A DNA stretch of 64,000 nucleotides from Carallia brachiata (Eukaryota > Streptophyta > Magnoliopsida > Malpighiales > Rhizophoraceae), in NCBI GenBank assembly GCA_021464245.1, contig JADCRB010000114.1, forward strand, positions 3,100,001-3,164,000, written 5' to 3'. A program made the translations under genes and the position numbers. Below the pieces are notes generated by a model. It saw only the letters and a list, made by a program, of their open reading frames with translations. It had not been told where the DNA came from and did no database searches. This document shows, piece after piece, positions 34,519 through 45,668 of the stretch (positions are counted from its first letter, which is position 1; every line of letters begins with the position of its first letter).

Positions 34519-36527
34519 TCCTATGTTAGTTTTAATTAACTTAACACTACTAATTTATTAATTGAATAATGTCACACACAATAATGAGAAGCACACATAC
34601 ACTAATTATAATCTCTCAACGAATATGCTCACCAGCACGCAATAATTTGTGGCTCTCAACTCCTTATATACTAGACTAACAACTTATATTCCGGTTCTAA
34701 CAATGAAAACGTGACAAACTAATCTTAATTCTACTAGAACGTTAAATCCTAATTTATAATGAATCTGAATTAACTTCAACATCCTCCCTTAATTCTGATT
34801 CGGTCTTGCAGTCATTTACAACATTTGCTTCGCTTAACGAAATCTTCAAACTTCAATTTCATCATCGAAATCTGCATTAAATCAACAATTTCATAATTTC
34901 AACTGAAACCTTGACTCTTCTTCAAACTGGTTCATAATCTGCAAACAAACCTTTAAAACTTCACTAACATGATCATCAGGAGTCTTCTTGACAATTCTTC
35001 TTCTAAATTCTTCTGACCAATTTCAACATGACCTTTGATTTTGTTTCGCCAATTCTTACTTAACCTTTCAATCCTTGAAGGAACTTGTGACAAATGACAT
35101 TCCATAAGGTCTGAGACTTTATTCTCTACGACACGCAGCCGTGAGACTGTAGAGTACTTTTATTCCACTTCTTAGTTTGTTTTGCAATCACACATGGAAA
35201 AACTGAAACGAGCTATCATTAGCTCTCAACTGAACTGAGTATCGTAACTCTCAACATAACATGTCCCTAACTCCGAGCTATTTTAGCTCCATAAGTCCTC
35301 ACACGAGTTTTCTGATTAATACTAACAAATACTTTCATCTGAGCATTCACTAACTATCGATTGCTGATAATTTTAAATCTCAATTTAACTCCTGAAATCA
35401 TCTTTAAATTAAAATTTCCTTCGCTTCAACTCAACTCTACCTTCTCCTTTTTGTTGCTTCATCGTTTCTTAACTGCTTCATCATTATCTTGACCTTCATG
35501 ATTGCTTTGACGTATTTTTATTGTTTAATTAAAACTCTTCGCTTCTAACTCTACATAACTATTCTCTTTTTACTTCTGAATTATCTGCAACTTCAAATCT
35601 TCTTTCTCTTCGTGACTGCTTCAAAGTTATTCCTAAAATTAATCTCTCCACCTTTCTTTTTCTTCCTTCTCTTTTTCTTCCTTTTCTTTTTCTTCCTTCT
35701 CATACCCATAATTATTAGATCATCAAATTTCTTCCAACTTTTGTATTTTTCACGTTGTCAAATCCTTAAATCCATCAATAATTCTTTTCTTACTTGCCCT
35801 TTGATTTTCCAACAATTCTTTATTGTTCTCTTTTGAATTTTTCATTCTAACCCCTTATTTTTTCTTTTTTTTCGATCTGCCCCCTTTTTTTATTTTCAAT
35901 ATGACCCCACTTTCTTTAATTTTTCTTCTTGCTCCTTCAATGAACAGCTCTCCGGTGACTTTTCCGGCGCGTGGGTGCCAGGAGGAGATCGGCATTCGGC
36001 GATGAAGAGGATAGTTTTCGGTGATGAACGGCAACTCCGACGGCGGCGCGTGTGGCGGCGCGTGGAGTCGGCGGCAGTGCTCTGACGGAAATTTCGGCTG
36101 TACTCTGGCAGCTTCTTTTCTTGATGTTCAGATCATGTATCTCTCGCGATATCTGACGGCGACAACTTCACTAGTACTTAACGCGAACAAACTCAACAAA
36201 ATTTCTTATTATTGATCAATTGATCTAAAATTCGGCAACGACGACTTCTCGATCGACAAGCTCTAATACCACTGTTAGGTTTTAATTAACTTAATACTAC
36301 TAATTTATTAATTGAATAATGTCACACAATAATAATGAGAAGTACACATATACTAATTATAATCTCTCAACGAATATGCTCACCAGGCACGCAATAATTT
36401 GTGGCTCTCAACTCCTTATATACTAAACTAACAATTTATATTCCGACTCTAACAATGAAAACATGACAAATTCTACTAGAACGTTAAATCCTAATTTATA
36501 ACGAATCTAAATTAACTTAACATCCTA
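34519..36527 (-). mobile_element. Miniature LTR retrotransposon (TRIM/LARD-like), complete
   Basis: Two LTRs, 34524-34781 (258 bp) and 36273-36522 (250 bp), both TGTTAG...TTCAACA/TTAACA, flank a 1491-bp interior. The 5-bp target-site duplication TCCTA lies at 34519-34523 and 36523-36527. The primer-binding site at 36271-36260 (minus strand TGGTATTAGAGC, tRNA-Met type) sets the orientation as minus, so the right LTR is the 5' one. The interior has no gag or pol. It is T-rich except for a GC-rich piece near 35940-36110, and a pyrimidine tract (CATCCTCCCTT, 34780-34790) is the polypurine tract on the minus strand. Unit A lacks this insertion, so it came after the duplication. Confidence 0.93.
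36260..36271 (-). other. Primer-binding site of the miniature LTR element
   Basis: Minus-strand TGGTATTAGAGC, one mismatch from the tRNA-iMet complement TGGTATCAGAGC, one base inside the right LTR. Confidence 0.88.
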
Positions 36528-37477
36528 TTCCTTGTTCTTCTTTTGCCTTGTTGTTTTTTTTTTTTTTAATAAGAATACATGCATGCATTGGGCTAGTTGT
36601 TAGACTGTTGCCGACACATCGATTGGCGAGAAGTAGCTACCAACGAGATTTTTTTTATCAAGTCTAGCTTTATCGAGTTTCATTAGTCTTTCCGAGCACT
36701 TGCGAAGATGATGGCAGGAACGATTCTGGTCCCCCTACAAATTCACAACATGAAACATGCAGGGCACTGAAAGTTAAAGTAAGACCATAGTTCTTCCCCA
36801 CATATCCTTATCATCCTTTATTGTTAATGCCTTCCTGCCAAATGATGGTGAATCTATCAGTATCATTCGTTGCGCGCTTTATTTCCTTGCCACATGCTTC
36901 CAAAGAAAACAATGGGATAAGTCCTCTGCGAAAGTCTTTTTTAACTTTTGAAGACTTTTTTTTTCCTAATTTATTGAATTTTACTTTTTTTTTTTTTTTT
37001 TTGAGCTTTCAGTCATTAACCTTTTAGTTTTAATTTGAATCACTCAATACACCCGCTTCCATGTTTCTCTTAATTTTCCCTCTTTTTTCTCCCATGCGTC
37101 CGTACATCATTGGGTTTTTTTTTTTTTTTAAGGTGTAGTTAGATATTTTTTTATGCAGTCTCTATTTGATTTGACCAATTTCTAATTTCTATCTACAAAG
37201 GGACTCACATGGAAGATAGAACCAAAACTAACGTTTTAGGAGTAACTTGAAAATTCCAAAACAATTAAGGATTTAATGGAAAATTTTCTATTAAAAGTAA
37301 TTTGCCAAAACCCAAATGAAGTTCACTGCGCAAAGAAATTACTAGTTAATTTCAAATGATGCATCGGAAATGAGTTTAGAAATGCTAAAAGGAGCATCTC
37401 TATCCCTGGAATCTCTCTTTTCTGATAATGAAATGCATCCAATATTTTGAGCTAAGAACCATCGCGTGATAGGGTCA

Positions 37478-40400
37478 TCAGTTCTCGCCAGAAACAAGGG
37501 CAGGAATCATATTTAGCGCCTTCATCACAAAAGCATACTCGAACGCATCCTCTTGAAGCTTCTCAAACCTGCAACCCAGGAAGCAAAGAACTATCTCATG
37601 GCTACCGAACTAGAATTGCCAAAATGCTTATGCACTTTTTTGGATGTTCAAGGATCAAAAAACTACATTGTTGAGCTGTACATAAGTTGGATTACTTGAG
37701 CATCATCTTCCACCATCCAGGATGTAGAGTTACCACAAGGACACCATTGTGCACGTAAAAACAACATATTATAGAAGCCTGCAGTAAATTTCTCAAAACA
37801 TGCAAATCGGACACTATTCAACGTTTCTGAAGCTTTATCAGAATGTTTCACAACATATGTGCTTTTATTTTTTTACAGACAAAAATGGCAACTGCATCTC
37901 AAGAGTACATTTGAAAATAGACAACAGAGAAGGAGTCAGCCTGCGCCTAAACCATTTGATGCTCCAAACCAAGCGTGAGGGAAAACAATAAATGACAGGA
38001 CACAGATTCCAAATTATATTTTCCAATATTCTAGCTTTCACGGACCCACCAAAAAACAGTATCAATGAAAAGGTGAAATCAAACTGGAGATTTAGGTAGC
38101 AAGTTATGTGCCAGCACCTGACAGGTGGATTGTATTTACTGGTTCAATAAGCCATTTATGTTAGGTCTTCGAATGAATCATTAAGATTCCATAATATCCC
38201 GGCTAAATCTTTTTGGTATCCAATAAAACCAAATTTCTTCAAAGGTAGAGGGCCTATTTTAGTTTCAATTACAGAAATGAACTGCCTCAGACTGAGAAAA
38301 AATAAAGATGAAAATGTTACCTTCCTGACTTTGAAAAATGCCCAGCACCGAGTTCACATTTGAACAGCAACACATTATCATCGGTTTTCATATCCCTCAG
38401 TTTTGCCACAAACTTTGCAGATTCCGAGTACATAACACGTGGATCTGTTGGAACAGTCCATCGTCAGACTAACTAAATGGAAAGAGAAGAAATGCAAGGG
38501 CAAATACGAAAGATATCACGACTCACATCTCTGTTCATATGCAGATCATATTCTAATCAAATGAGTGCAGCGATAACATCTTGATAATAAACCAAGAACC
38601 CAAAAAAACAAACTGTGCAAGGTAAAATTGACTACAAAGTGGTACAATCTAATTTAAGTTTATCTTGACAGCTATTTGATATTTGAAATATAAACGATGA
38701 TGACTAACATGACAAAAAAATATGGTCTGAAGAGAATTAAAAAACTGATGATTAAGCTTGGTAGAAAAGAAATGTTTTTTTTTGCCAACCTCTCATTGAT
38801 GAATCTAGGGGAGAAAGCATACATATTAATACCAACAATCTCAAGTTGAAAGCTTACCGTTCAATCCAGCTGTGACCAGAATGTCAGGGTATTTTTGAGC
38901 CTTAACCTGCAAAATGTAAGGTTGTGGATCATATCACATTCCTATGTAGAATATGATCACAAAACAATAATTGTAAGCTACTGCAATATTGTGTTGGAAA
39001 AGAATTATGATGCTTTTCTAGTTTAATGGTTAGCTACTTAGTGGTATACTGCCTAATCCAACAATGCCATAATGCACAGATGGGAGGCTTACATTATCAA
39101 CAGGGGAATATGACTTCATGTAGAAGTAAAATTCTTCCTTTCGTGGGTCACCCCATTCCTGCAGTGAAAAAAGGGGATCAGCTAGACAACTATATGTCAG
39201 CACTACCACCCAATAAAATCAGGAACCAGAGTCCAGAATGCAGCAGATAAGCAATATTTCTGCATACAACTATATGCCAAGATTAAACAATTTTTGTCCA
39301 ATATATCATAGCACATGCCTCTAAGATCATAAATGGGGAATGTAACAACATTCTGTCATTTCCAACATTGTGTTTTATGCCCATTAATTTGTAGACAGTA
39401 GGACCCACGCTACCTGAATCATCAAATCTGGTTGGGATGGCAGAATGTTTAGATATTTTGGAATCATTAGAAGTAGAAAGTACCTCCCACTCTGAAGTTG
39501 TCAGTGGAATGGTTGGATCCAGCATTGTGGTCACAACATCCACAAAAGGCACGCCGGCCACAGCAGCCTTAAACAAGTCAGGCCTCATGTTAAGAACAGA
39601 ACCAATAAGCAATCCCCCTGCACTTCCTCCTTCAATACACAATTTTTCCTTTGAACAGTACTTTTGTTCTACTAGATACTCTGCACAAGCAATAAAATCT
39701 GTGAAAGTATTTTTTTTCTTCAACAACTTCCCATTTTCATACCACTGCCTTCCCATTTCACCACCTCCACGAATGTGAGCTACTGCATATATAAAACCAC
39801 GATCAAGCAAAGACAGTCTTGATGCCTCGAATCCAGGATCTATGGAATACTGTTCACAACAAAACATCCCGTAATGTTGAGCTCATTGAAAGAGAATTAT
39901 AAGATACAAAAGCAAGAAATGGGAAAAACCCATTATCTTACAAGAGTAAGAAGGAATGCATTCACAGAAATATGCATGTGTTCTTTAGATTCTATGCCAT
40001 TGACAGATGATAAACATCTATCTACTCATTTATGTAAACTAAAAAAGACTCAAACTTTGTGAAACAGCAAGTCATTATAATGATATAAAAATCTAGGAAT
40101 GCTACCATTAGAGCAAAATATTCAACTTAAAAATAATAGAGAAACAAACGAAAAGAACTTCCCTAGAACAAGAACCAAAAAGGCAACATAATTACAGACT
40201 GCAGGTGACGCCAATTAATTGATAGCAGAATAAGGCATCAATGCATTATCAGCACGGCAACCAAGAATTGTTTAGATGGATAGTGACCAAGAAAATTTTG
40301 ATAACCAGAAAGAGGAAAAACAATTTTTTTTTTCTCTAAAAAAAAGTCTGCTGCGGCAGCACTATTATTGCTGCTGTGTCTTTTCCGAAAATGGTAAAAA

Positions 40401-43400
40401 AACATGTAGATCTGTGACAGATTAAAGATTAGAGTGATACAGTTGCAGTTGCAGATAAGGATTTCTTCTCCCAGAAGAAATTCCAAAAGTTGCAGTCCAC
40501 GTAGGATCTATGTTAGTTATTCAATTGTTATCCTAATTAGGATGTGTTAATTACGTGTTTATTTTTTTCAGTTATTTCCATGATTATCTATTAGTAGTTA
40601 TTTGTTTCTATTTAGAATTTTTCTGTTTAGCTCTATAAATAGAGCTCATGACATTGTTATTTTTCAAACTTGTTATGCTAATTGAAGATTGATTTCAGAA
40701 TACTTCTTTGAGCGGATTCTCGTACTTTTCGGGTGGATTCCTGAACGTTCTTAGTTGTCGGGTGGATTCCTGACTTAGGTTGTTCACTGTTCGTACTCGT
40801 CCTACATCATAGAAGCAAACAGTTTGTTTCATCGATTGTCATATTACCTCATATGAACCATAGCCATAAAGCCATAATGGGTCAGACCCATCTAGTTTCA
40901 CAAGATTCTTCTTGTAAACAATTGATAATAGAATCTTAGTGCCATCCAAAGCAGTTGCCCATTTCCTTTCAGCAATGTAGTTAGATGAATCAAAACCTCC
41001 CAAGACCTGCAGAAAACAATAAACAAAAGCAGAACATGTAATACCAGATAAAATGTAATTTATGATGCCCAATAAAAATTCAAACTAAAGTGTCAGAGAT
41101 TGCATAAATAAAATGAAAACTGAGACATTTTCTTGGAGTGATGAACATGATTAGTGTAATGCATGGTTGGAACTAGAATAAATTTTTGAATGCTTAGCCA
41201 ATATGTTGGATATAGTTACTCATTCTAAACATAACTGACGTGGAAAGCATATTTCCACAACATTAGGACCAACTCTCATTCGAGCGTAGGCTTTTACAAA
41301 CCACAATTCTCTAATATGGTTAGACTCTACAGCATCAAAGGATTCACTCGTACATGCTGCACAAGGAAATGAGTTATAATTGAAAAGATCCAATCCAGGA
41401 AGAAAAATAAAAGAAATTGATTTTATGACAGCTGAAGTGCAAGTGAATAAAATGACAACAAAAGATGTAAAAGGGCTCCGTGTAACAGTTTATATAAGAC
41501 AACCATAGATAGAATAAATGCATGAAAAACCAAATTCAAATGAGCAACAGTATTCACAATTTTACCAGTGATCACTTACTGTTTCTATCTTCTTGAGAAC
41601 AGAAGTGCCTGAGTTCATATCATAATCGTAAACAGATGAAGGTGTCCTCAATGAGCTATAAGAAAACCTCAAAATGCTGGAAGAAAACTGTGACCTTACT
41701 GGATCAATAGAATATATGGGGTCAATAAAGTCAACCGTTTGACCTCCTCCAAGGCCTGTAAGTGGTTCATCAACAGCCGGAAGATGATAAGCTGTAATCT
41801 TGGAGAGACCATTTTCACGCTCATATACAACTAGGTGATCAGCAAAGAGTTGTATATCCTGAATTTTGATGCTGCGCAAAGATAAAGGTGACAAGAATTA
41901 TGAGACCCGTCGACAACTTGAGATTATTCCTCTTTCAATGCTCAAGATGAAATACACAACTATCTTAGAAGCAATTTGCAAGTGAGCCACATCACAAGAA
42001 ATGGCAGCAAACATCAACATAATAACCTATGTACAGTTTTCACAACTTGGAGTCCATACCAACATTTAAGTTCATATTTTAACTGAAGTGACCAGAAAAA
42101 GAATAATATATGGGATAATGACAAGAAATCTCAGTTTAAAAACATAAAGAAGCTGGAATTGTATAGGAAAGTCAGTCACCTTTCTCTATGAGGAATAAGC
42201 ACTGTAGTTGCAGAAGTGTTATCCACCGGACAAGCTAGTAACTCTGAATTGAATAATTCATCACTCCTCCTCACAATAAAGAAATGATTTCCACGATGAC
42301 TGACTGATGTGTCAACGCCAACTATACGAGGCGTCAGAACCTAAAGCCCATCTTCAGGGGTGGAAACATCGACATAAAAGACAAACCTCGTTGTTTTGCT
42401 TTCGGATGCAACAAACAAAAATTTTTCACTCTCTGATGCTTGAAGATCAAGGGTGAACATGTCATCCTTTTCATGGTAAAGAAGAGAGTCGTCTGATTGG
42501 TCTGTTCCCAGCTTATGTAACCACACCTGTAATATATTGATTACAGGCAAAAAGGGACGGTTCAGCAAGAACAAATTACGTGCAAGAAGTGAAGAGAAAG
42601 TGCTTTTCTTGTGAAAGCATAAGTTACCAGCAAAGATGGCAGAGGAGGAATAGTGTACATTGGAATAGTACCTTATCAGGTCGAAGTGTCTCGTCCATTG
42701 TGATGTAAACCAAAGACTCATTGCCGGCCCACCTAATGTGTGATGTTATACGTGTCAGAGGCTTCCCAACAGGAGCTTGAGTTTCTGCATCAACGACATA
42801 AACAGTATAAATTTCATCTCCCTTGGTGTCTTCCGCATATGCGACCAGCTTATGGTTTGGACTAACCTGAGGAAAGATTACGAGGGACAAAAAAAAAGCA
42901 CTCCACATGAACATTTAGCTAGTTTACGACAAAAAACGAGAGAGAGAGATATGAAAAATGGAATGAATTTGGACCTTGAAAGCACCGATGGTGTAATACT
43001 CATGTGACTGAGCAAGGAGGTTCTCGTCCAAGATAACGTGCTCGGGAGGATCATTAGGACCGGTAGGCATAATATCGTGGACAGAAGGGAGGGAGTCAGG
43101 GTCGGAGACGCGGCGGCGGCAATGCTGAACATACTCCTTCCCCTCCAAAGTCTTGGTATAGTAGTAGAAAGGCCCTTTTCTCAAGGGTGCGGATATATCA
43201 TCCTCCTTGATTCGGCCCCTCATCTCAGCAAAAAGCTGCTGCTCGAATTGTTTGGTTCCTAATTTGTTTGTTTTGAAATCCAAATTCTTAGCTTGTGGTT
43301 TGATACAAAAGAATTTATGATCCAAATTCAGGGAGGGGGAGAAATGGAATTGAATTTGAAGTCTGGGTCAGCAAACAAACTATGCCCAAAATCTAAACAT

Positions 43401-43405
43401 TTAAG

Positions 43406-43436
<31 letters not shown>

Positions 43437-43952
43437 CAGAAGAAGAAGAAGAAGAATGGGGATGGGGTAATACCAACCGGACATAACGAAATCGGTGTAG
43501 GCATTCTCCAGGCGGAGGTAGGATAGGACTTCGGGATCGGAGCGGGAGTCGTCGCGGAGCCAGTAATAGTTGTCGAACCTGACGGCTCCGAACAACTCCA
43601 TGACATGCTCCACCTTCTTGGCGGCGGGCGGGGAATTCAATTTCAAAGACATGGCAGCAGCAGCAGCAGCAGCAGCCGACGAAAACCGTACGATCTTAGG
43701 AGGAGGAAGAGGAGGTGGCGGAGGAGCAGAAGAGGAGGTTGGAATTGACAGCGGAGGAGGGGACCCATTAATAGGAGAAGGACGAATAAGGAGAGTTAAA
43801 AAATAGGCAATGACCATTCTTCTTCTTTGAATTTGAGACGCTGCAGCCGCACAACGAGGAATGCCCAATAAAAACCAGCGAACGATATTGATTGGGATAA
43901 TGATGATGATTGATGCGTATGATGAAAGTGGAAAAGAAGCCCACCAATCCAT
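37478..43952 (-). pseudogene. Oligopeptidase B-like serine protease, copy B, one nonsense codon
   Basis: Same 11-exon structure as copy A: 43952-43478, 43258-42975, 42866-42672, 42526-42180, 41871-41580, 41006-40848, 39849-39484, 39158-39093, 38906-38858, 38444-38321 and 37568-37478. From the start at 43652 ([13 protein letters not shown]) the exons sum to 2148 bases, 715 codons plus stop, matching the usual length of plant S9A oligopeptidases. The N-terminal YYWLRDDSR motif, the catalytic Ser in GGSAGG (exon 7), Asp in LNDPRV and His in GAGHFSKSGR are intact. The only visible defect is TAG at 42343-42341, codon 280, in the propeller domain (PEDGL-stop-VLTPRIVG), where relatives have Arg as I recall. 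A longer open N-terminus back to 43952 could be a transit peptide. The substitution pattern looks otherwise constrained, so it may be a very recent null, an assembly error, or an allele. Confidence 0.93.
40430..40814. mobile_element. Solo LTR in intron 6 of protease copy B
   Basis: An insertion absent from copy A starts TGATACAGTTGCAG at 40435 and ends CCTACATCA at 40809 (375 bp, TG...CA ends). Flanks are TAGAG (40430-40434) and TAGAA (40810-40814), a near-perfect 5-bp target-site duplication; copy A has GATTAGAAGC at the empty site. A TATA box (CTCTATAAATAGAGCTC, near 40632) points to an LTR promoter. There is no internal region, so this is a solo LTR left by recombination. Confidence 0.82.
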
Positions 43953-45009
43953 TAGAATGGTTTTTCAGTGAACAAAAGAAGAGCATGCCAATGGTGGAGG
44001 ACCACTCGCACGGCAACAGAAACTCCGCGCTGTTGCCACCGCTGCCGCCAATAACAACGGCGACAACGATGACACAACGGCGGCGACAATCAAGGGACTT
44101 CGTTCTCAACTGGAATCCCGCATTGAAGAACTGATCAGCGAAAAACTCACATCCAAAACACCAGCAGGCGTCGCTATGTGTTGCAATAGATTGGAGAATT
44201 TCGGGCTTAAATGCCAAAATTAGCAGTGTTTTCGAGCAGAGTATTTCAGTTTCACCACCCCATCCCCCAGCACCGCCACCACCACAATCACTGCAACGAT
44301 ATGGGGAGTACTCAATCGAATCGAGGAAAGACCAGTCAATTTTAAAGCCACCAATGCTTGTGCCCCCTTCGAGGCCTCTGGTAATTCAAAGCACAACCAA
44401 GGTATCTCCCTATTGAGTTGCCGCCCAGTTCCAAATCAATGGACAATGTTGAGGAGACCCCGAAACCAAAGTTAAACAGAAACTCCGCTGCCACCGCCAC
44501 CAACAACAACGGCGACGACGATGACACAACGGTGGCGACAATCAAGAGACTTCATTCTCAGCTGGAATCCCGCATTGAAGCCCAGCGCTCAGACCCAACT
44601 GGAGCTTTTGTCTTCCCTCCAGTCCCTGGTCCCAAACATGGGCTCCTCTCTCGACGTCTCTCCGAATCGCTTCTGCCCTTAGCTACAAGCCTTCGCCTCC
44701 CGCCATTTTTTTCAATTATACGTATTTTAAGAATTTTTTATTTTGTATTCCCCTTATTATACGTATCTTGTAATTATAAAAATATTTTCTCATTTTTTAT
44801 CTTGTTTTCTTTATGTTTTAAAATTTTTTATTATAGTCAAATACCGCTTTTAATAGTCAAACTCAATTCTATTAGAAATAAGACTCGCGATTAAAATTAA
44901 AATATTAACACTAATTTTTAACACTTGAATAAAATATAATTAACGTTTAATATTTAATTATAATTTTACCAAACTTATATGGCTAATGATTTGCTTATCC
45001 CCGGACTTG
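43953..45009 (+). pseudogene. Two partial copies of an unidentified gene
   Basis: 44020-44400 and 44430-44720 begin with the same stretch of about 120 bp (AACAGAAACTCCGC...GGAATCCCGCATTGAAG). The shared part encodes an Asn/Asp/Thr-rich leader, then TIK-L-SQLESRIE. The first copy goes on to ELISEKLTSKTPAGVAM and later a proline-rich piece with LKPPMLVPPSRPLVIQSTTK. The second goes on, after one frame change, to TQLELLSSLQSLVPNMGSSL. They look like the 5' exons of one gene, duplicated and then broken. I do not recognise the family. The part from 44720 to 45009 is AT-rich without features. Confidence 0.5.
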
Positions 45010-45278
45010 AAAGTTGAGACGACAATGCAAGATCTCAAGTTGAGACGACAATGCAAATTCGTACGAGATCGACTGGCTGATTGACAATTAATAACTGCAA
45101 GAAAATCTCTCTTATCTCGATAATGCAAACCATATTAACAGATCAGCTTTTGTTACGTGGTGAAGATTGAGGAAACAGCCACACATAACTCATATGCGCT
45201 GATAAAAATCAGTAGTGGAAACCGCCACCACTGTGCATTAGTTTAAGCAGAAAAGCAAGGTTTGGAACCAAAATGCAA
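45010..45278. repeat. Right-end segment of duplication unit B (R2)
   Basis: Partner of 34105-34345. It carries an extra tandem copy of CAAGTTGAGACGACAATGCAA (45011 and 45037), absent from R1. It lies just beyond the 3' end of the phosphatase gene. Confidence 0.85.
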
Positions 45279-45668
45279 CCTGCAATGCAATCATGCAGGC
45301 TGCAACAACACATCGAATCTGGAAATGATGCATATGAAGTTCAGGAACATGGCTTCTTTTTCCGAATTAAACAACAACAGCTATCCAATAATATTAAATA
45401 GGAAAGCAGTACCCAGGCAGCAATGCCAAAACCCTAATAACAGTCTGTCTAGTACACAAAAGCTACAAATCCCCAGAGCAGTCTTGTGCTGTTGGTTGCA
45501 TTCCCAGTGCCACCGCAAAGGAAGCAACTACAAATGCACACGTGCTAACAACCACGTATTCACTCTCTCTTAGGCTTCCAAATGATAGCTCTATTTCTCG
45601 TTGATAAGTCCCTCGGCAGCAAATTTTACAAGTATTGAATCCAAATAAATGTGTCTCTATCTGTCTCA

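Larger units (their letters stand above)
34346..45278. repeat. Tandem segmental duplication, unit B
   Basis: Second unit of the duplication that begins at 7929. It holds a miniature LTR retrotransposon, protease copy B, a solo LTR, an unidentified gene fragment pair and the R2 end. It ends 391 bp from the stop codon of the phosphatase gene. Confidence 0.85.

Noticed and set aside
42341..42343. In-frame TAG of copy B considered as an intron border
   Set aside because: The coding sequence continues without a gap right after it (VLTPRIVG...), so no intron can remove it.
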